From: Deinococcus aquiradiocola
GTDB taxonomy: Bacteria; Deinococcota; Deinococci; Deinococcales; Deinococcaceae
Direction: 5' to 3'
Length of the DNA stretch: 64,000 bases
Assembly (NCBI RefSeq): GCF_014646915.1
Contig: NZ_BMOE01000003.1
Coordinates: 124,001 to 188,000 of the forward strand
Below the pieces are notes generated by a model, which had not been told where the DNA came from, made no database searches, and saw only the letters and a program-made list of their open reading frames with translations. Positions within the stretch are counted from its first letter, which is position 1. Every line of letters starts with the position of its first letter. Made by a program: the position numbers and the translations under genes. Shown here piece after piece: positions 1 to 13,214 of this stretch.

Positions 1-1
1 C

Positions 2-60
2 GCCTCCGAACTCAAACGCGCCGGGCGGATGCCGGGCCGCGCCGCCAGCGAGGAGAGCGC

Positions 61-64
<4 letters not shown>
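2..64 (+). CDS. paaB: PaaB C-terminal end (partial)
   Basis: The reading frame open from the left edge encodes about 20 residues (ending [16 protein letters not shown]) and stops in a TGA that overlaps the paaC start codon as ATGA. PaaB is the small non-catalytic subunit of the phenylacetyl-CoA epoxidase complex and normally sits directly before paaC. The identification rests on position and on the acidic, Gly/Ala-rich tail; too little protein is present for a domain call. Confidence 0.55.
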
Positions 65-837
<773 letters not shown>

Positions 838-841
838 CCCC

Positions 842-1336
<495 letters not shown>

Positions 1337-1352
1337 GTTTCGGAGAGCTTCT

Positions 1353-1703
1353 ATGTCAGCCATGATCATTCTGCATTCGCAGGATGGGGCAGATTTATTC
1401 TGGAAGGATACGTCTGGTGCTTTTGACCGCATCGCAGAACACGTGATGCAGGATCGTGATATTCCTGCGCCGCTGCTCGACTATCTCCGTGAATACCGCC
1501 CCAATGGCTTCTTGGATTTGACTGAATTTGATACGGTCAGCCTTCGATATTTTTTGGGAGCGGCTCACAGACTGTTTGATGAAATTGATCAACACAAGGA
1601 CGACGCTGGTCGTCGCTACATGTTGATCTCTCTCGGGCATCTGATCAGAGTGGGGCAGCAAGCTATGTGTGCGAATGAGCTTCTGCCTGTTGCAGAGAGT
1701 TAA
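1353..1703 (+). CDS. Hypothetical protein, low-GC islet
   Basis: A 116-residue protein with no family I recognise. It is predicted soluble, acidic and largely helical, with no signal peptide or membrane segment. An SD-like CGGAGA sits 7 nt before the ATG, supporting translation. Codon use is clearly more AT-rich than the flanking paa genes (many TTT, GAT, ATT codons), which suggests recent acquisition. It follows paaD by 16 nt and may be read through from the paa promoter. The function is unknown; a small immunity-type or phage-derived protein is only a guess. Confidence 0.6.
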   Translation: MSAMIILHSQDGADLFWKDTSGAFDRIAEHVMQDRDIPAPLLDYLREYRPNGFLDLTEFDTVSLRYFLGAAHRLFDEIDQHKDDAGRRYMLISLGHLIRVGQQAMCANELLPVAES

Positions 1704-1777
1704 ACGTGAATCTCAGGAGAAGGTCTTTCACGCGCATTCGTCATTGGCCAGAATTCCAGTGGCTTTCACATTCATCT

Positions 1778-2521
1778 TCATGCCGTCAGCACCAGTGGTT
1801 TCCCTTTGGTGATCATGATGGTGTGTTCGACGTGGGCGGCGATGCCTCCGTCGGTGGTGGCGAGCGTCCAGCCGTCGCGGCGGGTGCGGACGCGGGGGCT
1901 TCTGCCGGTGCTGATCATGGGTTCCACGGCGATCACGAGGCCCTCGTGCAGGGGTTGCCTGAGGGCGGGGCGGTAATCGTTGGGCACGTCGGGTTTCTCG
2001 TGGATGGCGCGGCCCACGCCGTGGCCCTGCAGTTCGGGGAGGAGCGTGAAGCCGCGGCGTTTCACTTCGGTCTGGATGGCGCGGCCGATGCCGTTCAGGG
2101 GTCGTCCGGCGCGGGCGGCGCTCAGGCCCTGCGCGAGGGCAGCTTCGGCGGCGGCGATGAGGTTCGCGGTGGTGGGCGAAACGGGGGGGACGGCGACGGT
2201 GATGGCGGCGTCCGCGACGAACCCGGCGACGTTCGGGGTGACGTCGATGCACACCACGTCCCCGGCCTGAAGGGGGCGGTTCGTGGGGAGGCCGTGGACG
2301 ATGTCGTCGTTCACGCTGATGAACACGTTGACGGGCGCGTCGTACTCGTCGCGCGGGGCGGAGATCGCGCCGTACTGCGCGAACACCTGTCCGGCGAGCG
2401 CGTCGAGTTCGGCGGGCGTGATGCCGGGTTCGACGGCGGCCCGCAGGGCGTCCAGGGTGCGGGCGACGACTTTCCCGGCGAGGGTCATGAAGTCCAGTTC
2501 GTGCTGCGTGGTGATCGTCAT
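1778..2521 (-). CDS. map: Type I methionine aminopeptidase
   Basis: The 247-residue metalloprotease removes the initiator Met from nascent proteins. The metal ligands expected of the family are visible: the Asp of [17 protein letters not shown], the His of [15 protein letters not shown] and the Glu of VIAVEPMIS, plus a late Glu in AHVEHT. There is no N-terminal zinc-finger or SH3 extension, so it is the short bacterial type. It faces away from paaZ and splits the paa cluster. A TACACT -10 box 5 nt before the ATG implies a leaderless mRNA. Confidence 0.96.
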   Translation of the reverse strand: MTITTQHELDFMTLAGKVVARTLDALRAAVEPGITPAELDALAGQVFAQYGAISAPRDEYDAPVNVFISVNDDIVHGLPTNRPLQAGDVVCIDVTPNVAGFVADAAITVAVPPVSPTTANLIAAAEAALAQGLSAARAGRPLNGIGRAIQTEVKRRGFTLLPELQGHGVGRAIHEKPDVPNDYRPALRQPLHEGLVIAVEPMISTGRSPRVRTRRDGWTLATTDGGIAAHVEHTIMITKGKPLVLTA

Positions 2522-2526
2522 GCGGC

Positions 2527-2532
2527 AGTGTA
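2527..2532 (-). promoter_or_regulatory. -10 box of map, leaderless type
   Basis: Read on the minus strand, TACACT is followed by 5 nt and then the map ATG at 2521. This places the expected transcription start at or within 1-2 nt of the start codon. No SD sequence fits in the gap. Confidence 0.5.
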
Positions 2533-2630
2533 AGCGTTCGGTTCTCTTGCCGGGTGTGGCGTGGTCGTGAGTGTCGGTTGAGGTGTGCTGTTCGTCTTGT
2601 GATTCTTCTTTCGTTCAGGAGTGTGGTGTG

Positions 2631-4770
<2,140 letters not shown>

Positions 4771-4778
<8 letters not shown>

Positions 4779-6045
4779 CCCGGCGGCGGAAAGCCTGCCT
4801 GTTCCCGCCCTGCGCGCCCTGCAGCTGGCGCGCCTGCAGGCGACCGTGCAGCGCCTCTCTTCTCGGGTGCCCGCCTACCGAGCGAAGTTCCGGGAGGCGG
4901 GCGTCACGCCGGACGACCTGCGGGACCTGACGGACCTCGCCCGCTTCCCGTTCACGCGCAAGACAGACCTGCGGGACGCGTACCCCTTCGGGCTGCTGAG
5001 CGTCCCGCGCAGCGAGGTGCGGCGCGTTCACGCCAGCAGCGGCACGACCGGCAAACCCACCGTCGTCGCGTACGACGAGAATGACCTCGACGTGTTCGCG
5101 CAGGTCGTGGCCCGCTGCCTGCACGCTGCCGGCGCGCGGCCCGGCATGCTCTTCCACAACGCGTACGGGTACGGGCTGTTCACGGGCGGTCTCGGCCTGC
5201 ACGCGGGCGCCGAACGGCTCGGGCTGGGCACCGTGCCCGTCTCGGGCGGCAACACGGCCCGGCAGGTGGAACTGCTGGAGGACTTCCGGCCCGAAGTGAT
5301 TGCGTGCACGCCCAGTTACGCCCTCGTGCTCGCCGAGGCCCTCCGCGCGCGCGGGCACGCGCCCGGCGACCTGGGGCTGCAGTACGCCCTGCTCGGTGCG
5401 GAACCCTGGTCGGACACCATGCGCCGCGAGGTGGAAGCGAAGCTCGGCGTGCGCGCCACCAACATCTACGGCCTGTCGGAAATCATCGGGCCGGGCGTCA
5501 GCAACGAGGACGCCGAGGTGCAGCACGGCAGTCACCTGTGGGAGGACCACTTCTACCCCGAGATCGTGGACCCCGTCACGGGCGAGATCCTGCCGGACGG
5601 CGAGATGGGCGTGCTGGTCCTCACCAGCATGACACGCACCGCCATGCCGCTCCTGCGGTACTGGACGGGCGACCTCACGCGCCTCCTCCCGCCCGTCCCT
5701 CCACGGACGATGCGGCGCATGGACCGCATCCAGGGCCGCAGCGACGACATGATCGTGCTGCGCGGCGTGAACGTGTACCCCAGTCAGGTGGAGGCGGCCC
5801 TCGCGGACCTGCCGGACCTCCGCCCGCACTACCTGCTCGTCCTGACGCGCCAAGGCCCGCTCGACGAACTGCACCTGCGCGTCGAGGCGGCCCGGCACGA
5901 CGCGGCCCTCCGGGACGAGGTGATCCGGACCGTGAAGGACCGCGTGGGCGTCACCGTCACCTGTGAACTGTGCCCGGACGGTACCCTCCCGCGCAGCGAG
6001 GGCGGCAAGCTGCGCCGCGTGCAGGACCTCCGCGCCCAGCGCTGA
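4771..6045 (+). CDS. paaK: Phenylacetate-CoA ligase
   Basis: This 424-residue AMP-forming ligase activates phenylacetate to phenylacetyl-CoA, the first step of the pathway. The P-loop-like [11 protein letters not shown] occurs near residues 88-98, and the adenylate-binding [10 protein letters not shown] and hinge-region [18 protein letters not shown] motifs are intact. The GTG start overlaps the end of paaZ and has GGGGAGG upstream, so the two are translationally coupled. An 11-bp hairpin downstream probably ends the transcript. Confidence 0.95.
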
Positions 6046-6133
6046 GCGCCCGCCCCGGTCACCCGACCGTGCCGCGTGCCGCACCCTGAAGGACAGGTGC
6101 AGGCGCGCGTACCGACAGACAGACGAACGTGAA

Positions 6134-6162
6134 CAGGGCCCGGACTGAACCTCCGGGCCCTG
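6134..6162 (+). terminator. Hairpin after paaZ-paaK
   Basis: A perfect 11-bp stem (CAGGGCCCGGA paired with TCCGGGCCCTG) closes a 7-nt loop, 89 nt after the paaK stop. There is no T-run, so it may act as a weak or factor-assisted terminator or stabilise the 3' end. Confidence 0.5.
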
Positions 6163-6291
6163 CCCTGCGTAGGTGTAGGTAAGGGCAGGACGAGACCCGG
6201 AACGCAGACCCGCGGTCCCCAGGACCTGCCCCCGATCCCAGAAGTCCCCGACCGCAGCAGCCCCCATCCCAGCAGGACGAGGAGGTCCCCC

Positions 6292-6924
6292 ATGAACGCC
6301 GTCACCGCCCGCACCCGCCCCACCAGACCGAGACGCGCCCCGTGGATGATCGCCGGAGCGGCACTCCTGGCGCTGGGGACGGCCGTGCTGGGGGCCGGTG
6401 CCGTCCACGTGTACACCACCAGGCCGCCGCAGGTCGCCGCGCAGGAAGGGGCGGGCGTCGCGAACTTCAACTTCCGGGTGACCGGTATTCCCGTGCCGGG
6501 CGTCGTTCCGGGCGTCCGGGTGCAGGCCCGCTGGCGTCCCGCCGCCCTGAGCTCCACCACCGCCACCGTCACCCTGAACCTCAAGGCCCTCGACACCGGC
6601 ATCGCCCTGCGTGACGAACACGCCAGGACCTTCCTGGGCGTCCCGGCCCACCCCACGGCCACATTCAGGCTCGGCACCCTCGAAGGTGCGGCCCGCGTCG
6701 CACCGGGACAGGTCGCGCACGTGACGGCGCGCGGCGTCCTCACCCTGAACGGCGTCAGCCGGGACGTGCGCGCCCCGACCACGCTCACCCTGAACTCGGC
6801 CGGAACCACCCTCGACGTCAAGGCGGAGTTCGGCGTGACGTTCGCCGACCACGGGATCTCCATTCCCGGCGCGGACCCCACCACCGACGTGCAGGTCAGG
6901 TTCCGCCTGCCCGTCACCCCCTGA
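6292..6924 (+). CDS. YceI-family lipocalin-like protein, membrane-anchored
   Basis: This 210-residue protein has an N-terminal Arg-rich segment, then a hydrophobic helix at about residues 18-38 (signal anchor or signal peptide), then a YceI beta-barrel domain. YceI proteins bind isoprenoid-like lipids in the periplasm. Family features include NFNFRVTGIPVPG at the start of the barrel, HPTATFRLG in the middle and a final RFRLPVTP strand. An AGGAGG SD precedes the ATG. A secreted DM13 protein follows 55 nt later, probably in the same transcript; the ligand is unknown. Confidence 0.85.
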   Translation: MNAVTARTRPTRPRRAPWMIAGAALLALGTAVLGAGAVHVYTTRPPQVAAQEGAGVANFNFRVTGIPVPGVVPGVRVQARWRPAALSSTTATVTLNLKALDTGIALRDEHARTFLGVPAHPTATFRLGTLEGAARVAPGQVAHVTARGVLTLNGVSRDVRAPTTLTLNSAGTTLDVKAEFGVTFADHGISIPGADPTTDVQVRFRLPVTP

Positions 6925-6979
6925 CCTGCGGGCCCTCCGCCACGCGCCCAGAGCCCTCTCCCATCCACACGAGGTCACC

Positions 6980-7390
6980 ATGAACAAGTCCCTGATCCTT
7001 CTGAGCACCGCCGTCCTGACGCTCGCCACCGCCCACGCCCAGACCGCCATGATGATGCACGGCCGTCCCCTGCACAGCCTCGGGGCGCCCACCACCGGGC
7101 AGGTCTCCGCAGAAGAGAAGGCCGGACAGGTCGTCGTGACGCTCACCGACCTCAAGACCGAACCCGGACCTGACCTGCAGGTCTGGCTGTACACCAAGCA
7201 GGCCCCGGCCAAAGGCGCTACGGACGCCGCCATCGTGGCGGTCCGGCACGTCAAGGTGGGAGCGCTGAAGACCTTCAACGGCACCTTCACGTTCAAGGCG
7301 CCCGCGGGCACCAAACTCGCCGACTACAGAAGCGTGGTCCTGTACTGCGCCGCCGCGAAGACGGCCTTCGCGGCCGGCGACCTGAAGTAG
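6980..7390 (+). CDS. Secreted DM13-domain protein
   Basis: This 136-residue protein has a typical signal peptide (cleavage likely after THAHA around residue 20) and a DM13 domain with the late SVVLYCAAAKTAFAAGDL strand that carries the single conserved Cys. DM13 domains are proposed to take part in extracytoplasmic redox or adhesion. It sits behind the YceI gene, consistent with a pair of secreted proteins. The partner and substrate are unknown. Confidence 0.85.
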   Translation: MNKSLILLSTAVLTLATAHAQTAMMMHGRPLHSLGAPTTGQVSAEEKAGQVVVTLTDLKTEPGPDLQVWLYTKQAPAKGATDAAIVAVRHVKVGALKTFNGTFTFKAPAGTKLADYRSVVLYCAAAKTAFAAGDLK

Positions 7391-7474
7391 CGTCCGTCCC
7401 GGCACTCGCCACAGGTGCTGCGGCGTGACGCTTCCGGGACCGGTGCTGACGCACGGCTGATGTTCCTGCCTTCC

Positions 7475-7660
7475 AGTGACCCGCGCAGCGTCACTCCGGT
7501 AGAGTCACGGGACCAGGGCAAATGCTGACGCGGCTCTGGGTCCGCCAGCCAGTCGTCTGGCCCCAGCCAAGTGCGGGAGAACCGTGTCGACGGGGAAGTG
7601 CATCGGCCTCGCGTCTGCCGCGACTTCAGAACTGCCTGTCGACACAGGCAGTTCTTGTTG
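7475..7660 (+). ncRNA. Candidate structured RNA between convergent genes
   Basis: The 312-nt gap between two convergent genes has no convincing ORF but is dense in inverted repeats: AGTGAC/GTCACT at 7475-7495, a nested hairpin built on GGCT..TGGG and CCCCAGCC at about 7532-7567 containing GCCAG/CTGGC, alternative pairing of GGACC (7510-7514) with GGTCC, and a final 12-bp hairpin. A TAGAGT box at 7500-7505 could be a -10. It matches no riboswitch class I can recall. It may equally be two terminators plus chance pairing. Confidence 0.25.
7628..7655. terminator. Perfect 12-bp hairpin between convergent transcripts
   Basis: AGAACTGCCTGT and ACAGGCAGTTCT form a perfect 12-bp stem around a CGAC loop, followed on the plus strand by TGTTGG and on the minus strand by GAAGTCG. 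It lies between the DM13 gene and the end of the 2-oxoacid dehydrogenase operon, so it is probably a bidirectional terminator. Confidence 0.6.
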
Positions 7661-7702
7661 GTGCGGTGCAGGTCCGGGGCGCGTGCCCGGGGCGGACTGC
7701 AG

Positions 7703-9142
7703 CTAGAGGTGCAGCAGGAGCCGCTGCGGGTGCTGGAGCAGGTCGACGACGCGGCGGTTGAAGCGGGCGGCGTCCGCGCCGTCCACGAGGCGGTGGTCGA
7801 AGCTGAGGGTGAGGTACATCATGGGGCGCACCACGACGATGTCCTGACCGTCGCGTTCGGCGGCCACGGGGCGCTTCACGATGCTGTGCAGCGACAGGAT
7901 GCCGACGCTGGGCGGCGTGACGATGGGGACGCCCACGAGTGCGCCGACCGCGCCGATGTTCGAGACGGTGAACGTGGCGTCCTGCGTGTCGGCGGGGCGC
8001 AGGGTGCCGTTCCTGGCGCGTTCGGCGAGGTCGGTGGTGCTGCGGGCGAGGTCGAGGAGGCTGCGGTGCGGCACGTCGCGGACGACGGGCACGATGAGGC
8101 CCGCGTCGGTGTTGACGGCCACGCCGAGGTGAACGAAGCCGCGCTGCACGATCTCGCCGCTTCGGGTGTCGAGGGCGCTGTTGAGGGCCGGGTACTCGTG
8201 CAGGGCGGTGGCGACGGCCTTCAGGAAGAACGGCAGGTACGAAAGCTTCACGCCGGCGTGAACGGCGTCCGGCTGCAGGTCGGCGCGCAGGGCGGTGAGG
8301 GCGGTGCAGTCGAGTTCCTCGATGGTGTGCGTCTGCGCGGTGTGGAGGGTGCTGGCGAGGAGGGTCTGGCCGATGGCGCGCCGCGTGCCGCGGTACGGGG
8401 TGCGCGTTTCGAGGTGGGCGGCGCCGTCCGGCGTGCGGTACGCGGGTGGCGCCGGGGGCGGCCAGTCGTTGGGTATCCGGTCGCTGGGTACCCGGTCACT
8501 GGGCATCCGGTCGCCGGGCGATGCGGGCGCGGTGAGGTCGTGTGTGCGGATCACGCCGTTGGGACCGCTGCCCTGCACGGCCTTCAGGTCGGTGCCCTGT
8601 TCCCGCGCGAGTTTTCGCGCGGACGGGACGGCCAGCACGCGGGCGGATGCGGCGGGCGTGCCTGCACCTTCGCGGGTGGGGTGCGTGTACCCGTCGAAGA
8701 CGGCGCGGACGAGCGCATCGTCCTCCTGCCCGGCGTCGCGCGATTCGATGATGGACCGCTCCCGTTCGGGTGGCGCCTCCTGGCGCGTGGCCGTGGGCGG
8801 GGTGGAGGCCTCCTGCACCGGTTCGGGCGGCATCGGCGCCGCTCCGGGCTGGGTGTCGCCGGTGTCGATGCGGGCCAGGACGGCGCCCACCGCGACGACC
8901 GCGCCGACCGGCGCGACGTGCTGCACGAGCACGCCCGAGTGAGGGGAGGGCAGTTCGACCGTGACCTTGTCGGTCATGATCTCCAGCACGCTCTGCCCTT
9001 CCGTGACGCGGCCGCCTTCCGGGACGAGCCACGCGAGCACTTCGCCTTCCACCACCGACTCGGCCAGGGACGGGAGGCGCAGGTCCACGAGGGTCCCGCC
9101 GGCCGGGGTGGCCGTCTCGGCCGTGGGGGGCGTGGCGGTCAC
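7703..9142 (-). CDS. 2-oxoacid dehydrogenase E2 (dihydrolipoamide acyltransferase)
   Basis: The 479-residue E2 has a lipoyl domain at about 14-90 with the lipoyl-Lys in MTDKVTVELPSP, a peripheral subunit-binding domain at about 182-217 (PSARKLAREQG..GPNGVIRTHD), an Asp/Pro/Ser repeat linker, and a catalytic acyltransferase domain ending in LSFDHRLVDGADAARF with the His-x3-Asp-Gly centre. The GTG at 9142 has a GGGAGG SD and overlaps the thioesterase stop. It is the last gene of a five-gene operon without E3. It resembles branched-chain/acyl E2s more than multi-lipoyl pyruvate E2s; the substrate is uncertain. Confidence 0.9.
   Translation of the reverse strand: MTATPPTAETATPAGGTLVDLRLPSLAESVVEGEVLAWLVPEGGRVTEGQSVLEIMTDKVTVELPSPHSGVLVQHVAPVGAVVAVGAVLARIDTGDTQPGAAPMPPEPVQEASTPPTATRQEAPPERERSIIESRDAGQEDDALVRAVFDGYTHPTREGAGTPAASARVLAVPSARKLAREQGTDLKAVQGSGPNGVIRTHDLTAPASPGDRMPSDRVPSDRIPNDWPPPAPPAYRTPDGAAHLETRTPYRGTRRAIGQTLLASTLHTAQTHTIEELDCTALTALRADLQPDAVHAGVKLSYLPFFLKAVATALHEYPALNSALDTRSGEIVQRGFVHLGVAVNTDAGLIVPVVRDVPHRSLLDLARSTTDLAERARNGTLRPADTQDATFTVSNIGAVGALVGVPIVTPPSVGILSLHSIVKRPVAAERDGQDIVVVRPMMYLTLSFDHRLVDGADAARFNRRVVDLLQHPQRLLLHL
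8469..8518 (-). repeat. 15-bp tandem repeat in the E2 linker
   Basis: About three imperfect 15-bp units encode the DRMPSDRVPSDRIPND linker between the subunit-binding and catalytic domains of E2. This is a flexible hinge of variable copy number rather than a mobile element. Confidence 0.7.
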
Positions 9143-9572
9143 GTGGACCTCCCTGCCGCGCGGTGAGCGGTCCAGCGTGCCCGCAGGTCGGTGATGCCTG
9201 CCTCCAGGCGGGCGCGGGCCGTGACGTGCTGCTCGGTGTGCCCGCTGGCGATCAAGTCGCCGAGCTCCGACACGGCGCGCACCGTGACGCGCAGGCGGCG
9301 GCCCTGCACGCCGTCCAGGGTCGCGGTGAGGTCCACGCGCATGCCGGGCAGGGCGGGCGCGTGGTGCTGCACGTTCACTTCCGTTCCCACGCCGTCCTCG
9401 CCGGCCTCGAGGTACGGGAGGAGCAGGGCGCGGCCCACCTCCTCGAAGTGCCGGGCGAGTTCGTACGTGGCGTACACCGGGTGCAGCGGGCCGAGCCCGT
9501 GGAAGTGCACGGTCATGTCTTCGGTCACGGTGACGCTCAGGTGCGCCGTGCGGCCGTCTGGGATGGTGAGCA

Positions 9573-9573
<1 letters not shown>
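9139..9573 (-). CDS. Hotdog thioesterase, fluoroacetyl-CoA-thioesterase-like
   Basis: A 144-residue single hotdog-fold protein with the VTEDMTVHFHGLGPLHPVYATYELARHFEEVGR opening typical of the FlK/YbgC-like branch and a central NVQHHAPALPGM strand. It would hydrolyse a small acyl-CoA. The ATG at 9573 overlaps the E1beta stop as TGATG, and its own stop overlaps the E2 start, so it is translated with the dehydrogenase subunits. A thioesterase inside an E1-E2 operon is unusual; it may recycle CoA or clear an off-target or toxic acyl-CoA. Confidence 0.75.
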
Positions 9574-10597
<1,024 letters not shown>

Positions 10598-10601
<4 letters not shown>

Positions 10602-11761
10602 GCCGGTCCTCCGCTGCGGGCGGGGTGCAGGGCGCGCAGTTCCGCCTGCTGCTCCCGCATTTCCGGGGTGGGCGTCTCGAACACGTGCTCCAGCAGTTCC
10701 CACGGCTCCAGGTCCGGCGCGGCGTCCGCGTCGTGCACGGCGGCGCGCAGTTCGGCGTCCACCTCGCGCACGAGGTCGTCCTCCTGCCGCTCGTCCCAGG
10801 CGCCCTCGCGCGTCAGGTACGCGCGCAGGCGCAGGCCGGGGTCGCGCCGCTTCCACGCTTCTGCCTGCACCTCGTCGCGGTAGCGGGCGGGGTCGTCACT
10901 GGAGGTGTGCGGCAGGATCCGGTACGTGATCGCCTCGATGAGGGTGGGGCCGTCCCCGCGCCGCGCGCGTGCGACGGCCTCTGCGGTGACGTGGTGCACG
11001 GCGAGCAGGTCGTTGCCGTCCACGCGGACGGCGGGCATGCCGTAGCCCTCGCCGCGCGACGCGAGCGTCCGGGCGGCTGTCTGGCGGCTGGTGGGGGTGC
11101 TGATGGCCCAGCCGTTGTTCTCGATCACGAACACGGCGGGCGCGCGGTACGCTCCGGCGAAGTTCAGGCCGACGTGAAAGTCTCCCTCGGACGTGCCGCC
11201 GTCGCCCACGAAGGCGAGCGCCACGTTGGACGGCCTGTGCTCGCGCCGCGCGTGCCGCGCCTCGGCGAGCGCGATGCCGGTCGCGTGCGGCAGCTGGTTG
11301 GCGATGGGTGTGTAGAACGGCAGGACGCGCAGGTCCGGGTCCATCCGGAAGCCGTCCGGGTGCGCGCGCCAGTTGAGGATCACCTTGGACATCGGCAGGC
11401 CGTACGCGAGGGCGCAGCCGCTCCCGCGGTAGGTGGGGGCCAGCCAGTCGCGGCCGGGCGTCAGGGCGAGCGCCGCGCCGACCTGCGTGGCCTCCATCCC
11501 GCCGAACAGCGGGTACACGCCGAGCCTGCCCTGGCGCTGCAGCAGCAGGGCGCGCTCGTCGAAGAGGCGGGCGCGGCGCATGGCGCGGTACAGGCGCGTG
11601 ACGTGGGCCGTGTCGGTCGGCACGAGGTCCGGCCGGGCCACCTGGCCGTCCGGGTGCAGCACCGTGAGCGCGTCGTCCAGCCTCGGGTCCGGCGTGTCCG
11701 TGCCCGGGGAGGCCGGAACAGTGGAGGCCGCAGCGGTGGAGGCCGGGGGGGTGCTGCTCAC
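10598..11761 (-). CDS. 2-oxoacid dehydrogenase E1 alpha subunit
   Basis: A 387-residue ThDP-binding subunit. The ThDP/Mg motif starts at [17 protein letters not shown] and ends in the Asn pair of [10 protein letters not shown]; the phosphorylation-loop region [17 protein letters not shown] is conserved. The N-terminal 25 residues are Ala/Ser/Thr/Pro-rich and low-complexity. The GTG at 11761 overlaps the IclR-gene stop by 4 bp; the reading frame stays open far upstream only because of GC-rich sequence. It is the first enzyme gene of the operon, so expression should follow the IclR regulator. Confidence 0.92.
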
Positions 11762-12546
11762 GCGGTCGCCTGGATGCGCGGCACGGGCGTGCGGCGGATG
11801 GCGGCTTCCAGGCGCGCGACGGCTTCCAGCAGCTGCGCGCGGTGCACGGCCTTGCCCGCGTAGAAGCGGTCGGCCTTCATGGACATGCTGATGGCGGCCT
11901 GCACGCGTCCGTCCTCGCCGTGGACCGGCACGGCGATGCAGCACACGCCGGGGAACGCTTCCTCCACGTCGTAGGCGTAGCCCTGCTGCCGGATGCGTTC
12001 TAGTTCCGTCTGCAGTTCGTCGGGCGTGCTGATGGAGTTCACGGTCAGGCCCGGCAGGCCCTGGCGGCGGATGAGGGCCTGTACCTCGCTCCACGGCAGG
12101 GCGGACAGCATGGCCTTGCCCATGGCGCTGCACTGCGGCGGCACGCTCATGGACGCGAGGCCCGGCGAGGGCAGCCCGAGGTCCTCGCCGTACCCGCAGT
12201 TGGGGTGGGCGTCCTCCAGGTGCAGCAGCGCGCCGTCCTGCAGCACGGACAGGTGCACGACCTCGCCGGACGCTTCCGCGAGGGCCGCGATGGCCTGCCG
12301 GGACGCGGCGAGCCACGGGCGTCCCGCGCAGACGCTGTGCGTGAGCGTCAGCAGGCCCAGGCCCAGGCGGTACTGCCCGCCCGTCTGGCGTTCCAGCATC
12401 CCGAGGTCGTAGAGGGACCGCAGCAGATCGTGGGCGCTGGATTTGGGAAGACCCAGGCGCAGGGCGACGCTGCTGGCGCCCCAGGACGATTCTGTGGGTG
12501 TGAACAGGGACAGGACCTCGAAGGCCCGCGCGACAGTGCTTAGCAT
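11758..12546 (-). CDS. IclR-family transcriptional regulator
   Basis: A 262-residue regulator with an N-terminal winged helix (residues about 2-62, RAFEVLSLF...LPKSSAHDLLRSLYDLGMLER) and a C-terminal GAF-like effector domain (residues about 75-250, with SMSVPPQCSAMGKAMLSALP and GVCCIAVPVHGEDG). IclR proteins sense small carbon acids or aromatics. It heads the dehydrogenase operon and overlaps E1alpha, so it probably regulates that operon and itself, and perhaps divergent paaI. GGAG lies 8 nt before the ATG. Confidence 0.9.
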   Translation of the reverse strand: MLSTVARAFEVLSLFTPTESSWGASSVALRLGLPKSSAHDLLRSLYDLGMLERQTGGQYRLGLGLLTLTHSVCAGRPWLAASRQAIAALAEASGEVVHLSVLQDGALLHLEDAHPNCGYGEDLGLPSPGLASMSVPPQCSAMGKAMLSALPWSEVQALIRRQGLPGLTVNSISTPDELQTELERIRQQGYAYDVEEAFPGVCCIAVPVHGEDGRVQAAISMSMKADRFYAGKAVHRAQLLEAVARLEAAIRRTPVPRIQATA

Positions 12547-12558
12547 GATGGTGACTCC

Positions 12559-12564
12559 ACTGTA
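12559..12564 (-). promoter_or_regulatory. -10 box of the iclR-dehydrogenase operon
   Basis: TACAGT on the minus strand lies 12 nt before the ATG at 12546. The transcript would have a very short leader that still carries the GGAG ribosome-binding site. Confidence 0.4.
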
Positions 12565-12642
12565 GTCCCGGCGCCGTCCGCCGCGAAGACGCGGGTCCGG
12601 AATACCCGCACGTCCGAGCATAGCCCGGCGCCGAACGTCGCA

Positions 12643-12683
12643 CTGGCACACGCCGGGCGAAGTGGATATGATGAGCGTCATAT
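12643..12683 (+). promoter_or_regulatory. paaI-tetR promoter with palindromic operator
   Basis: CTGGCA (12643-12648) and TATGAT (12667-12672) form a -35/-10 pair with an 18-bp spacer. An inverted repeat ATATGA-N6-TCATAT (12666-12683) covers the -10 and start region, so a repressor there would block transcription. Either the TetR protein encoded in the same transcript or the divergent IclR protein could bind. Confidence 0.5.
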
Positions 12684-12770
12684 TCAATTCGCGCCCGGAG
12701 CCGCCCTGGCCCCCGTATCCCCCCGCCCCTGCCGCCCGGCCTGCCGGACGCCGACCCCGGAGGACCACCC

Positions 12771-13214
12771 GTGACCACCCCCACCGACCAGAACGCCGCC
12801 CAGACCCCCAGCGCCGCCGACATCGCCCTCGGCAGGGACACGCTCCTCGCCCACCTCGGCATCCGCGTCACCGAGGCCGGACCCACCCGCGTCGTCGCCA
12901 CCATGCCCGTCGAGAGCCGCGTCCACCAGCCGTTCGGCGTGCTGCACGGCGGGGCCAGCGTCGCCCTCGCCGAGAGCGTCGCCAGCATCGGCGCGTACAT
13001 GAACGTCCGGGAACGCGGCATGATCGCTGTCGGTCAGGAAATCAACGCCAACCACCTGCGCAGCGTCGCCAGCGGCACCGTGACCGCCACCGCCACCCCC
13101 GTCTTCCAGGGCCGCACGTCCGAGGTGTGGCAGATCGAGATCGTGGACGAACGCGGCAAGGCCGTCTGCGTGTCCCGCTGCACGCTCGCCGTCATCGCGC
13201 CCCCCTCGCGCTGA
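12771..13214 (+). CDS. paaI: Hotdog thioesterase PaaI
   Basis: A 147-residue PaaI-type thioesterase that removes stalled hydroxyphenylacetyl-CoA and frees CoA during phenylacetate breakdown. The family core HQPFGVLHGGASVALAESVAS (His/Gly-rich HGG motif, catalytic acid Glu) and GQEINANHLRSVASG are present. The GTG at 12771 has GGAGG at 12759. Its stop overlaps the start of the tetR gene, so both are co-translated. Confidence 0.9.
   Translation: MTTPTDQNAAQTPSAADIALGRDTLLAHLGIRVTEAGPTRVVATMPVESRVHQPFGVLHGGASVALAESVASIGAYMNVRERGMIAVGQEINANHLRSVASGTVTATATPVFQGRTSEVWQIEIVDERGKAVCVSRCTLAVIAPPSR

Noticed and set aside
7475..7660. Known riboswitch or SRP RNA
   Set aside because: I compared by eye with cobalamin, c-di-GMP, ZTP, SAM and SRP RNA core motifs and found no convincing match; also no plus-strand gene follows.
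11762..13021. N-terminal extension of E1alpha through the IclR gene
   Set aside because: Family length, the GTGA overlap and the Arg/Pro-rich extension all favour the GTG at 11761.
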